A stretch of 64,000 nt of DNA from Nocardia pseudovaccinii NBRC 100343 (GTDB lineage Bacteria > Actinomycetota > Actinomycetes > Mycobacteriales > Mycobacteriaceae): the NCBI RefSeq assembly GCF_001613225.1, contig NZ_BDBY01000103.1:42149-106148 (forward strand). Direction: 5' to 3'. Below are positions 53,425 through 62,449 of this stretch, in pieces. Position numbers and translations under genes: made by a program. Within the stretch, counting starts at the first letter, position 1, and every line of letters starts with the position of its first letter. The notes below the pieces were generated by a model. It was not told where the DNA came from, searched no databases, and was given only the letters and a program-made list of their open reading frames with translations.

Positions 53425-54816
53425 TCAGCCCAGCACGTATTCGGCGTAGCGGGCGACCGCGAGGACCAGGTCATCGGAGTGGCGCGGCCCGATGATCTGC
53501 AGTCCGACCGGCAGACCCGCGGCGGTCTTGCCCGCGGGGATGCTGATCGCGGGTTGCTGGGTCATATTGAACGGGTAGGTGAACGGCGTCCACTGCGGCC
53601 AGCCGTCGAGCCCGCTGCCGGGCGGGACATCGTGCCCCGCCTCGAATGCGGTGATCGGCATCGTCGGGGTGATCAGCAGGTCGTAGGTGTCATGGAAGGC
53701 ACCCATGGTGATGCCCAGTTGGGCGGCAACCGCGCGAGCGTCGAGATAGTCTACGGCACTGACGGTTTCGCCGCGTTCCCAAACCGCGCGCAGCCCCTGA
53801 TCCACCTTTTCGCGCGCCCCGTCCGGGAATTTCGCCAACATGGTCGCCGCACCGGCGGCCCACAGCACCTCGAATGCGTCGCGCGGGTCTTCGAAACCCG
53901 GATCTGTCGCGATGACCCGTAGCTCGGCATCGGCCAGCCGCCGCACCGCCGCATCCACGATCGCGGCGACCTCCGGGTCGACGTGCGCATAACCGAGCGT
54001 CGGCGAGTAGGCGACGGTGAGTCCGCGCACCTCGCGCGACATCTGGCCGCGGAAGGTCGTCACCGTGGGCGGCAGCGCGGTCGGATCGCGCGGGTCGGGC
54101 AGCGCCAGAATGTCCATGAGCAGTGCGGCATCCTCGACCGTCCTGGTCATCGGCCCGGCGTGGGCCAGCGGACCGAACGGGCTCGCCGGATACAGCGGGA
54201 TCCGGCCATGCGTCGGCTTGAAACCGACGATGCCGCAGAACGCGGCCGGAATGCGAATGCTCCCACCGCCGTCCGTGCCGACCGACACCGGACCCATTCC
54301 CGCCGCCACCGCGGCCGCGCTGCCGCCGGAGGAGCCGCCCGAGGTTGTCGTGGGGTCGACTGGGTTGCGGGTGATGCCGGTCAGCGGGCTGTCGGTGACA
54401 CCCTTCCAAGCGATTTCGGGTGTTGTCGTCTTCCCGAGGAACACCATGCCGTCCTCGCGCAGCCGGGCCGCGACCGGGCTGTCCACCTGCCAGGGACCAC
54501 TCGGATCGACCGAGGTGCTGCCGCGCCGAGTCGGCCAGCCCTCGGTCAGGAAAATGTCTTTGATCGAAATCGGCACACCGTCGAGCAGCCCGCGGGCATA
54601 ACCCGAATTCCAGCGCGCCTCAGAATCTTTCGCCTGCACCAATGCGCGATCCGGATCGACCAGACAGTAGGCATTCACCTCACCGTCGCGCGCCGCGATG
54701 GCTTCCAGAATCGCCTCGGTCGCTTCGACCGGGGACAGGGTTCCGGCCGCGTAGGCCGAGACCAATTCGACAGCGGTCATCGCGGCCGGTTGCGTATTGC
54801 TGTCCGGGTAGCTCAT
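53425..54816 (-). CDS. Amidase (amidase signature family)
   Basis: 463 residues from ATG 54816 (MSYPDSNTQPAAMTA). Catalytic Ser-cisSer-Lys triad visible: Lys in GVPISIKDIF, cis-Ser and nucleophile region in TSGGSSGGSAAAVAAGMG, and GTDGGGSIRIPAAFCGIVGF. Hydrolyses a carboxamide. Downstream of the D-2-hydroxyacid dehydrogenase gene on the same strand, in the second divergent operon of the regulon. Confidence 0.88.
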   Translation of the reverse strand: MSYPDSNTQPAAMTAVELVSAYAAGTLSPVEATEAILEAIAARDGEVNAYCLVDPDRALVQAKDSEARWNSGYARGLLDGVPISIKDIFLTEGWPTRRGSTSVDPSGPWQVDSPVAARLREDGMVFLGKTTTPEIAWKGVTDSPLTGITRNPVDPTTTSGGSSGGSAAAVAAGMGPVSVGTDGGGSIRIPAAFCGIVGFKPTHGRIPLYPASPFGPLAHAGPMTRTVEDAALLMDILALPDPRDPTALPPTVTTFRGQMSREVRGLTVAYSPTLGYAHVDPEVAAIVDAAVRRLADAELRVIATDPGFEDPRDAFEVLWAAGAATMLAKFPDGAREKVDQGLRAVWERGETVSAVDYLDARAVAAQLGITMGAFHDTYDLLITPTMPITAFEAGHDVPPGSGLDGWPQWTPFTYPFNMTQQPAISIPAGKTAAGLPVGLQIIGPRHSDDLVLAVARYAEYVLG

Positions 54817-54905
54817 GCCTGCGCCTCGCTGACGCTCGGCTCCGGCATGCGCAAGGCGCGCTGGCACATGGTTCGCTCACTTCGTTCGCTCACGGCAGGG
54901 CTCCT

Positions 54906-55871
54906 TCAGCCGGGCACGTACCCCAGCTCTTTATCGACCACGTTGTCCAAAGTCCGGCCGGCGATCCAATTATCGAAATTGCGGATGAACGCCGTGACGA
55001 CCTCGGTTCGCCAGCCGCTGAAATCACCCGAATTGTGCGGAGTAATAAGCACATTCGGCAGATCCCACAGCGGATGCCGCGCCGGTAGCGGTTCCGGATC
55101 CACCACATCGAGTGCCGCCCCGGCTATCGATCCGGTGCTGAGTGCGGCGAGAAGGTCGTCGGTCACAACGAGTTCCCCACGGCCGACATTGACAAACCTC
55201 GCATGTGGTTTCATCGCGGCGAATGCCTTGGCATCGAACATTTCCCGGGTCTGCGGCGTCAACGGCGCGACCGCGACGACGTAATCGGCAATGGGAAGTT
55301 CGGCGAGCAGGTCGGTGCTCACGGTGCCGAAATCCGGGTCGGTGGCCTGCGCCCGGCGTCCCACCGCCCGCACAGTCATACCGGCCGCGCGCAATAACCG
55401 CGCGATAGCCCGACCGATCGAGCCGGTTCCGACTATCAGGACGGATGCGCCCGAGATGCGTTCGGATTCGCGGTGCCGCCATTCGTGTCGTTGCTGCAAA
55501 CGCAGCGATCCGGACAGGTCCTTGGCGAAACCGAGGATCTGCCCCAAGACGTATTCCGCGATGGCCGTATCGAATACGCCACGTGTATTGGTGACCACGA
55601 CCTCGCTTTCCCGAAGTTCGGGGAACATCACCGGATCCACCCCGGTCGAACCCATATGCAGCCAGCGCAAACGATCGGCCGCGTGCCAGGCGCCCGGGAT
55701 CGCACGAGTCAGGAAGTCGTAGACGAACAACGCGTCGGCGCCGCGCAATGCGTCGGCGAGTCCGGGCGCTTCCGTGTACCGCACTTCGGCTCGATCGGCC
55801 ACCGGGGCCATGAGGTCCGCGTCGGGCACACTGTCACTGTGCAGGACGGTGACAATCGGGCCCTGTTCCAC
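54906..55871 (-). CDS. D-2-hydroxyacid dehydrogenase family protein
   Basis: 321 residues from GTG 55871 (no ribosome site seen; the transcript may be leaderless). NAD-binding GTGSIGRAIARLL, with catalytic Arg in NVGRGELVVTDDLL, Glu in DPEPLPARHPLW and His in LITPHNSG. Reduces a 2-keto acid or oxidises a D-2-hydroxyacid. First gene of the minus-strand operon with the amidase, next to operator copy 2. Confidence 0.85.
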   Translation of the reverse strand: MEQGPIVTVLHSDSVPDADLMAPVADRAEVRYTEAPGLADALRGADALFVYDFLTRAIPGAWHAADRLRWLHMGSTGVDPVMFPELRESEVVVTNTRGVFDTAIAEYVLGQILGFAKDLSGSLRLQQRHEWRHRESERISGASVLIVGTGSIGRAIARLLRAAGMTVRAVGRRAQATDPDFGTVSTDLLAELPIADYVVAVAPLTPQTREMFDAKAFAAMKPHARFVNVGRGELVVTDDLLAALSTGSIAGAALDVVDPEPLPARHPLWDLPNVLITPHNSGDFSGWRTEVVTAFIRNFDNWIAGRTLDNVVDKELGYVPG

Positions 55872-55898
55872 ATTGACACACTAAAATCGCATCGTATG

Positions 55899-55914
55899 AT
55901 TGTCAACAATCCGA
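55899..55914. promoter_or_regulatory. Candidate GntR (FCD) operator, copy 2
   Basis: attgtcaacaatccga, identical to 50487-50502, in the 85-bp divergent gap between the D-2-hydroxyacid dehydrogenase gene (GTG 55871) and the first racemase-family gene (TTG 55957). Its operon includes the gene of the GntR regulator, implying autoregulation. Confidence 0.65.
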
Positions 55915-55956
55915 TCGTTCTCGGAGGTCTGACGGCTGAGCGCGAGAGGGGCCGCA

Positions 55957-56697
55957 TTGGAACTCGGCTTTCCCGATATCGAAGGGCCCGTTGCACAACG
56001 GGGGATCGGGATCATCGCACCGTTCGACCTCGCACTCGAACGCGAGCTCTGGCGCTGGGCGCCGCTCGACGTCAGCCTGCATCTGGCCCGCACGCCGTAT
56101 GAACCGGTGCCGGTTTCGATGGCAATGGCCGAGCTGGTCTCCAATCCGGTCCATCTGACGGCGGCGACGCGCGATGTGATGCATGTCGAGCCGGAAGTCG
56201 TTGCCTACCTGTGCACCTCGGGCAGTTTCATCCGGGGGCTCGCCTATGAGAGGTCGCTGCGCGACACCATCTGCCGGGCCGGAGCGCAGGACGCCGTCAC
56301 CACCTCCGGTGCGCTCGTGGAGGCGATCCAGCATCTGGACATCAGCAGAGTCTCGGTGCTCACCCCCTACGACGAAATCCTCACCCACAAACTGCACGAC
56401 TTCTTGGCCGAGGCGGGCTGCACCGTAATCCGTTCGGACCACCTGGGATTGGGTGGCGGCATCTGGAAGGTCAACTACCGCACCATCGCCGAACGCATCG
56501 TCGGCGCGGACGACCCGCAAGCTCAGGCGATCTTCGTCAGCTGTACCAACCTGCCCACCTACGACGTCATCGAGCCGCTCGAACAGGCGCTCGGCAAACC
56601 CGTACTCACCGCGAATCAGCTCACCATGTGGGCCTGCCTGGGCCGGATGAAGCTGCCGATGACCGGTCCGGGAAAGTGGCTACTCAACGTTTTCTGA
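55957..56697 (+). CDS. Asp/Glu racemase superfamily enzyme, maleate-isomerase type (two Cys)
   Basis: 246 residues from TTG 55957, with GAGAGGGG 5 bp upstream. Both catalytic cysteines of the superfamily are present: YLCTSGSFIRG and VSCTNLPTYDVI. GIGIIAPFDLALERELWRW at the start and ANQLTMWACL near the end match the maleate cis-trans isomerase branch (maleate to fumarate). A racemase or decarboxylase reaction is also possible. Confidence 0.8.
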   Translation: MELGFPDIEGPVAQRGIGIIAPFDLALERELWRWAPLDVSLHLARTPYEPVPVSMAMAELVSNPVHLTAATRDVMHVEPEVVAYLCTSGSFIRGLAYERSLRDTICRAGAQDAVTTSGALVEAIQHLDISRVSVLTPYDEILTHKLHDFLAEAGCTVIRSDHLGLGGGIWKVNYRTIAERIVGADDPQAQAIFVSCTNLPTYDVIEPLEQALGKPVLTANQLTMWACLGRMKLPMTGPGKWLLNVF

Positions 56698-56707
56698 TTG
56701 GAAGAAC

Positions 56708-57439
56708 ATGCAGGCACCCACCGTCGGATTCATCTACCCGGACCACGCGGCCGAGGACGACTACCCACTCGCCGCATCGCTGCTCGGCGTGCGGTTGCCG
56801 GTGGCCCACATCTATGGCACCGATCTGCACGCCATTCCGGAGCTGCTCGATCTGGGCAGTCCGGACAAGCTGCGCCACGGCGCTTCCTTGCTCGCGCCCG
56901 ACGAGCCCGACGCAGTGGTATGGGCCTGCACCTCAGGGAGTTTCGTGTACGGACCGCAGGGTGCGCGCGAGCAGGTGCGCGAACTGGCTTCGGCCGCTGG
57001 GGTGCCTGCCTCGAGCACCAGCCTCGCCTTTGTCGCGGCAGCGCAGGCGCTCGACGTGCGCCGCGTCGCGATCGCGGCGAGCTATCCGGACGAGGTCGCG
57101 CGGCTGTTCGTGGAATTCCTGGCCGATGCCGGAATCGAGGTGGTCGCCTTTTCCAGCGCCGGTATCGATACCGCCGCGGAAGTCGGCACCTTGACCGCCG
57201 AGCAAGTGCGCGAGCTCGCGGCCGCCAACGATCATCCCGACGCGCAGGCGCTGCTGATCCCGGATACCGCCATGCACACCCTCGGGGTATTGCCGGAACT
57301 CGAGGCCCGATTGGGCAAGATCGTGCTGACGGCCAATCAGGTCACCATCTGGGAGGGCCTGCGACTGACCGGCAGCACGATGGCATCCGGGGTGCTCGGC
57401 TCTCTCTTCTCGGAAAGGCACATCCATGTCGGTCGTTGA
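56708..57439 (+). CDS. Asp/Glu racemase superfamily paralogue, second Cys lost
   Basis: 243 residues from ATG 56708, 10 bp after its paralogue. The first cysteine is kept (WACTSGSFVYG), but at the second site LLIPDTAMHTL has Asp where SCTN stands in the neighbour. ANQVTIWEGL matches the C-terminal family motif. One-Cys members such as arylmalonate decarboxylase cannot use two-base racemisation. Probably a heteromeric partner of, or a different reaction from, the two-Cys enzyme. Its end overlaps the gntR gene by 14 bp. Confidence 0.78.
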   Translation: MQAPTVGFIYPDHAAEDDYPLAASLLGVRLPVAHIYGTDLHAIPELLDLGSPDKLRHGASLLAPDEPDAVVWACTSGSFVYGPQGAREQVRELASAAGVPASSTSLAFVAAAQALDVRRVAIAASYPDEVARLFVEFLADAGIEVVAFSSAGIDTAAEVGTLTAEQVRELAAANDHPDAQALLIPDTAMHTLGVLPELEARLGKIVLTANQVTIWEGLRLTGSTMASGVLGSLFSERHIHVGR

Positions 57440-58106
57440 TTTCGAGCCGGTGAACCGGCAGTCGACGGCGGAAATGATCGCCGACCGGCTCCGTGAGGCG
57501 ATCATGCGCGGCAATCTCGCCCCCGGCGCCCAACTCGGCGAAGCCGACCTCGCAACCCGATTCGGCGTATCGCGCGGCCCGGTCCGCGAGGCGCTGCAGC
57601 GCCTGCTCACCGAGGGCCTGCTGTACAGCATCCGCAACCGCGGCATCTTCGTCATCGAACTGACCATCGACGATGTCGTCGACATCTACCGCGCACGAAC
57701 AGCCATCGAAGGCGGCGCCCTGGCCCTCATCCTCGACGGCCGCCGAGATATCGCCTATGCGGCTTTAGCGCCCAGCGTCACCGCCATGTGCACCCACGCC
57801 GAAAACGGCGACGCCGCAGGCGTTTCCGACGCCGACCAAGCCTTCCACGAGGCCCTCGTCGACAGCGCGGGCAGCCCCCGCCTGGTCCGCGCCGCCCGCA
57901 CTCTTTTGATCGAAACCCGAATGTGCTTGGGGGCGTTGCAGACAACGTATCCGGACCTGCGTGAGCAGGCCCGAGAGCACGTCGAACTGCGCGATGCGAT
58001 CGGCTCCGGCCCGGTGCGCCGAGCGCGCACGCTGCTCGTCGAGCACATGGACGACGCGGTCCAGCGTCTGCACCATCAGTACACCCTCGGTGAGCAGGCA
58101 ACCTGA
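57426..58106 (+). CDS. GntR-family regulator, FCD subgroup
   Basis: 226 residues. N-terminal winged HTH (ADRLREAIMRGNLAPGAQLG, EADLATRFGVSRGPVREALQ) and FCD ligand domain with the metal-binding Asp/His pattern (ADQAFHEALV, AREHVELRDAI, LLVEHMDDAV). FCD regulators bind carboxylic acids such as malonate, lactate or gluconate and recognise sites like ATTGTnnACAAT. Two identical sites of this form lie in the two divergent promoters of the cluster, so it is the likely master regulator of 44-58 kb. Coupled to the racemase genes. Confidence 0.88.
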   Translation: MSVVDFEPVNRQSTAEMIADRLREAIMRGNLAPGAQLGEADLATRFGVSRGPVREALQRLLTEGLLYSIRNRGIFVIELTIDDVVDIYRARTAIEGGALALILDGRRDIAYAALAPSVTAMCTHAENGDAAGVSDADQAFHEALVDSAGSPRLVRAARTLLIETRMCLGALQTTYPDLREQAREHVELRDAIGSGPVRRARTLLVEHMDDAVQRLHHQYTLGEQAT

Positions 58107-58196
58107 AGTCGACTGCTGCCAAGCGAATCCACCCGCAGGTGTTTCCGCCGGAAGCGGGTCGGTTAACAGAAGCTCGCTCGGCGAAGAACATAGACC

Positions 58197-58451
58197 GTGA
58201 AGATCAAAAAGCTCCTCGTCCTGGTCGCCTGTGTTGTCGCCGCTGGTTGCGGGACGAACGACGACCACACAGCCGCTAGTCCCACCAGCGCCGCCGCTAC
58301 TACCAGAACATCCTCGAGCACAGACTGCCCGTATCGGGCCAAGAGTGGCTTCTGCTTCTCACCCCCGACGGGCACGACCGCCAGCGAATCGGACAACAAG
58401 GTCATTTTCATGCGCGCGGGCGAACCGACATTCAGGCGTTCTCGACCGTGA
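58197..58451 (+). CDS. Small lipoprotein, possibly truncated
   Basis: 84 residues from GTG 58197. Lipobox VVAAGC, Ser/Thr-rich spacer and a CPYRAKSGFCFSPP segment with two cysteines. The last 20 residues run into the 3' end of the convergent phage-tail-type gene (20-bp overlap), so the natural C-terminus may have been lost by deletion. No family recognised. Confidence 0.5.
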   Translation: MKIKKLLVLVACVVAAGCGTNDDHTAASPTSAAATTRTSSSTDCPYRAKSGFCFSPPTGTTASESDNKVIFMRAGEPTFRRSRP

Positions 58452-58878
58452 TGTCCTCGTAGACGATCGTCACCGCTTCAGTCGCCGAACTGGTCGCTCC
58501 GGCATCCAGAAACGGCCCCCGCCAGTCGGACGCCCGAGCGCGCGCCAAGTGCACCCGTTTGACCGGCTTCTTGTTCGGGTCCAGCACCATCAACGTGATG
58601 TCTTGGCGAGCATCGTCCACATCCCGCATGGTCATAGTCGTAAAGATCCACTCGGTGAACACCTTGCTCTGGTCCAACCCGCGAGTGATCGTGATCTCCC
58701 CACTACGCGCCGAGCCCGGCTGGTTCCCGACAATCACCTCGCCATCAGGAGTCACCTGTTTGATTTCGACCGCGTCCTCCTCGAGCGACAGCCCACTGAT
58801 CTGCTGAACCGTTTCCACCTGAAACTTTCCCAGATCGACAACGAAGGTGGAACCGCTGATTGTGTCGCCGATAGCCAT
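58432..58878 (-). CDS. Contractile-injection tube/phage tail tube-type protein (T4 gp19 superfamily)
   Basis: 148 residues, full length for tube subunits of extracellular contractile injection systems and phage tails. Starts MAIGDTISGSTFVVDLGKFQ; tube-protein core QQISGLSLEEDAVEIKQVTP, GEITITRGLDQSKVFTEWIF, WRGPFLDAGATSSATEAVTI. Usually encoded with sheath, baseplate and ATPase genes, none of which occur in this window. It may be an orphan remnant or a repurposed structural protein. Confidence 0.75.
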   Translation of the reverse strand: MAIGDTISGSTFVVDLGKFQVETVQQISGLSLEEDAVEIKQVTPDGEVIVGNQPGSARSGEITITRGLDQSKVFTEWIFTTMTMRDVDDARQDITLMVLDPNKKPVKRVHLARARASDWRGPFLDAGATSSATEAVTIVYEDITVENA

Positions 58879-60160
58879 GGAAATCTCCTTGCCTGTCGGG
58901 GCGCGTCACAGCCCTCGCTACCCGCGTGGCCTGCACATACTGTCGCGCCATCGTCTACGTCATGGAGAGCACAACGAACTCGGCCAGAACCCGTGGGGCG
59001 ATACCCACCTCACCCATCATGCGGCGATCCGTGGCGGGTCCGCAGCAGATCGGACCTATCCGCTCACCGATAAGCAGGGTGCCATCGCGACGGTGGTGCC
59101 ATGTCGAGGAACCCCTGGTCGGCGCACGATCGCAACCCGGAGGGATCGCGCGATACACGGGATGATTTTGGAGGATCATACAAAGACAATCGGACAAACC
59201 GGGTCAGACTTTGGGTTTCTTGTTACTGGCTACCCAGTTGGCGAACCGCTGTACTTACCACCTGTCGGAGGTTCCCTCCGATCGGACCAGCAGGTCCGGA
59301 GAAACCAATCTCCATCGGTCAGCGCGGTATGCAGGCTGGCACGGGTAAATCCCACCGAATGCCCGCAATCGGACCACGAGTCCGACGCGATGCTACGCCC
59401 AAGCGAACATCCCTATGCAACGACAGACCTCGGACCACGCACCACATGTCCACCACATAGCCGAGTAACGCAATGCAATGCCATGTCACAGTAAAGTTTC
59501 CGGGTTGGCCGTCCCTGCACTACTGGGCAGACTCCATAGCGGCCCACACTTTCGCCAAGGCAGTGCACGCCATGCAACTGGCAACAATCCTGATCGACCA
59601 AGATATGCGAGAAGCCCTGCAGCCCCTGCCTTGTCAGCGACTCTGGCAATAACCGCCGAACTCCGAACTGCACCAAGCAGTTTCAGGCTCCTTCGCTCGC
59701 CGCCGCAACGAACTCAACAGTACTTCGGGCGTCCAGTCTTCGATCCATGCGGGCATTTGCCGATCCGGGTCCGGGGAACGATTGCTCGGTATCGGGCTCT
59801 GCCATACGGACTTTCGGCGCTGATACAGCTGGAAGTTCAGCAAAGCACCTCAGCCATCCGGTGTCGGTGATCTCGCGAAGCTGTCATGGCGGCCGAAGGC
59901 ACCCGGTCGATGCCCGGAGGCCACGCTGCTTTCTCGAAGCCCGGCCGGTCGATCATCGTCGCGCATAGCGATCTGGCGAAGGGCGGCATCCCTGCACGCA
60001 GACGACGTGGAGCCTTCGGGTGCCACTGTCCTGACCAGGCGAAACGCTGGCCAGGACAGAGCATTCGAGCAAATACCTCGCTGTCGAGCCGCTCATCGAG
60101 CGATCTCGACGAGCCTCGAAACTACATAGCTCGTGCTCAGCAACTCAGGCCTGGTTGTGG
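58879..60160. other. 1.3-kb gene-poor region
   Basis: No family recognised. The plus-strand frames near 58847-59494 look like random high-GC translation. One short frame (59473-59652) is more protein-like. At about 59916-59985 a frame reads GGHAAFSKPGRSIIVAHSDL then AKGG, close to the GSHxxFxKPGRxxxVPxHxxLAKGT core of HicA toxins, without an intact gene around it. Confidence 0.4.
59473..59652 (+). CDS. Possible 59-residue hypothetical protein
   Basis: ATG 59473; reads MQCHVTVKFPGWPSLHYWAD then a helical stretch (SIAAHTFAKAVHAMQLATIL, IDQDMREALQPLP), stop TAA. Balanced amino-acid composition makes it look like protein, but there is no ribosome site and no family. May be a remnant. Confidence 0.3.
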   Translation: MQCHVTVKFPGWPSLHYWADSIAAHTFAKAVHAMQLATILIDQDMREALQPLPCQRLWQ

Positions 60161-60478
60161 TCAGGCGCAGACGCGGTTGAGCTCGTCGGTGTAGGGGTCG
60201 AGGTTGGCGACGTTCTCATCCACCAGCGCGTTGGCGTACGCGGCGATCACATCCTTCTCCGCACCCTGGGCCAGATCGGCCAGGCCGCTCAGCCTGCCGG
60301 ACAGCGCTGTCGCCGTCGCGTCGTCCAGGGTGCCGCCGCTCGTGTCGATCGCGATGTTGATCAGCTCGATGGCCTTGGCGCAGTGGGGGGACTGTGCGTG
60401 CGCCGGTGCGGCGGGCAGGAATAGCAGAGCGGCAGCGGCCGCGGAGAGCACAGCGGCGAAGGCCGTCGACTTGGTCAT
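60161..60478 (-). CDS. Secreted haemophore-like protein (MHB/Rv0203-type)
   Basis: 105 residues with signal peptide (MTKSTAFAAVLSAAAAALLFLPAAPAHA). Mature part of about 77 residues is all-helical with two cysteines at its ends (SPHCAKAIEL and NRVCA), matching the small haem-binding/haemophore-related proteins of mycobacteria and nocardiae. Would bind haem outside the cell or in the cell wall. No MmpL3/11-like transporter is nearby. Stands alone. Confidence 0.7.
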   Translation of the reverse strand: MTKSTAFAAVLSAAAAALLFLPAAPAHAQSPHCAKAIELINIAIDTSGGTLDDATATALSGRLSGLADLAQGAEKDVIAAYANALVDENVANLDPYTDELNRVCA

Positions 60479-60631
60479 GACTTCCTCTCAGAACGTTGGG
60501 CTGATCGTAGCGCCACGGCGTTGGACCCTGATCGCCATGCTCGGCACCGGCACCTGCTGGCCGGGAACCGCCAAGAGAACGCGGCGGCTGGACCCATCGA
60601 GACCACCTTCGGCTCGCGCATCCGAACGCCG

Positions 60632-61939
60632 TCACCTCGTCCGCGCGGATGACAGACTGCAACCCGCGGGCGGGGTGATTCGCCGGGTCGTAGTGAGCAG
60701 TGCGGCGGCGAGGACAACAGTAAGCGCGGCGAGACCAGCCATCCCATATGGCGAAAGGCTACAGCGCCAGAGCGCGAAAATGCCCGCCGCAGCTAACACT
60801 GAGCCTGCAAGGACCGGAAGTGTTGCGGTGCGGGCCGCGTATCGGGCGCAGAACGCGTCCCACCGGCCGGTGATCCGGACGAATCCGAACAGTACGACCG
60901 CGGCCGCGACCATCCACAGCGGGCGTGTGGCCCACCAGGTCCCTGCATCGCTGGGCAGCAACACCGGAACTGCCAACGCCGCTCCTGTCACGATGGCCAT
61001 CGCCGGTACGTGCCAGAGGTAGATGTTCATCAACTGCGTCGCCCCGGTGGTGATCACGCGGCGGGCGCGTCCGTGCGGCTGCCAGCCGGTCAGCCGCCGG
61101 GATACCAGTACCAGCGCCGCGAACTGCGTCACCGCGAGAATCGACATCGCCGTCATCGGCGGTGCGAGATTGGAGACCGGGGCATCGGCCAGCCCGAGCA
61201 TCGTCGGAAAGTACGGTCCCGGCACCACCATGACGATCAGCACGCCGATACCCGCCGCCGCTATCAGTAGCAATCCGCCGTCCCCGACGGGACCCAAGGT
61301 CCCACGGGCGTAAAGGATTCCGAGCTGATGGCAGAACAGCCAGACGAATATCAGATTCCATTCGGCGAACCGGTTCACCCCGCCGAAGCGAAGCAGGTCC
61401 ACCGCGAATGAGCAGCCCAGCAACACGACCGGCGCCAGCAACGCCGAAACATCGTGTGCGCGAACGGCAAACGGCGCGACCATGGCCGAGATCAGGAACA
61501 CCGCGAGAAACCACAGCGGACTGGCGACGATATCGGCGGCCGCCACGGCGGCCGGTTCGGAGAAGGCGTCCAGGCCGACATCGAGTGCGACGGTGAAGGC
61601 GATCAGCGCGATCATCGGCGTGGTCAGCCGCCGCACCCGCAATCCGAGGTAGTCCGCGTAGGTTCGGCCGCGGGCACGGTATCGGTCGACGATCAGGGTG
61701 TTGGCGAATCCGCCCGCAAGGAAGAACATCGGCATCACCTGCAGCGGCCAGGTCAGTACCCAGATGGGTCGCCCGTGCAGCGCCTGGTCGCCGCGAACGA
61801 CGCCGTCGACCACCGTGACCCTGACCGATATCCAGTGCACGACAACCACCACCGTGATCGAGCAGACGCGCACAATATCGATGGTCCAATCGCGCTCGCG
61901 CACGTTGGACCGCGTCGCCCGGACGGGCTGGGTCACCAT
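60632..61939 (-). CDS. Acyltransferase-3 family membrane protein
   Basis: 435 residues with about ten TM helices. Acyltransferase-3 marks: RERDWTIDIVRVCSITVVVV with a membrane His (VHWISVRV), MPMFFLAGGFAN, and LWHVPAMAIV near the end. Such enzymes O-acetylate or otherwise acylate sugars and lipids of the envelope. Single gene. Confidence 0.82.
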   Translation of the reverse strand: MVTQPVRATRSNVRERDWTIDIVRVCSITVVVVVHWISVRVTVVDGVVRGDQALHGRPIWVLTWPLQVMPMFFLAGGFANTLIVDRYRARGRTYADYLGLRVRRLTTPMIALIAFTVALDVGLDAFSEPAAVAAADIVASPLWFLAVFLISAMVAPFAVRAHDVSALLAPVVLLGCSFAVDLLRFGGVNRFAEWNLIFVWLFCHQLGILYARGTLGPVGDGGLLLIAAAGIGVLIVMVVPGPYFPTMLGLADAPVSNLAPPMTAMSILAVTQFAALVLVSRRLTGWQPHGRARRVITTGATQLMNIYLWHVPAMAIVTGAALAVPVLLPSDAGTWWATRPLWMVAAAVVLFGFVRITGRWDAFCARYAARTATLPVLAGSVLAAAGIFALWRCSLSPYGMAGLAALTVVLAAALLTTTRRITPPAGCSLSSARTR

Positions 61940-62449
61940 GACTTCGGATTACTCGCCCCGGCTGAACGCGTGGTGAATATGTGGCACGCAAACCGGCCTC
62001 GTATCGGCGTCGAACTGCGCCGATGAGTCGGCCGTGGCCGCCCGGCTCGGGACGTCGTGGTACGCATCGCCGAGGTCTGCGTCATGGTGGACGTCGAGGT
62101 ATTGCTTCTGCGCGGGATCGACCTGCGACCTCTGGGTATGAGCCGACGAGGTCCAGCGGACGGTGCCACGCCCATTGCTTCGAGTTCGCGCTACGGTAGC
62201 TACGTCGGCACTTTCGGACCTACTGCTCGGATTGGGGTGCTGTGACAAATCCTCCGCGGATATGCACGCCATGTGGACATTCCTCGATGGCGGCGGCTAT
62301 CGCGTCGATATCGGTGCGCTGCATCGCTCGAACCCGAGGTCGACTGGACATCGTTTCGTGACTGGACGAAAACGAACCCTCACACGCTGAATAGGCCCGT
62401 TCCGCGGAATCCGCGACTGAATCGAATCCAGCGACGAAGGGAATCTGAC
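61940..62449. other. 510 bp without a full gene; GNAT-like fragment on the minus strand
   Basis: A 43-codon minus-strand frame (62351-62220) begins MSSRPRVRAMQRTDIDAIAA, like the N-terminus of a GNAT acetyltransferase, and stops before the acetyl-CoA site. It is probably a remnant. Otherwise nothing recognised; promoters of both flanking genes must lie here. Confidence 0.35.

Noticed and set aside
58847..59494. 215-codon plus-strand frame
   Set aside because: It begins inside the tube-protein gene on the opposite strand, has no ribosome site and a random-looking composition.
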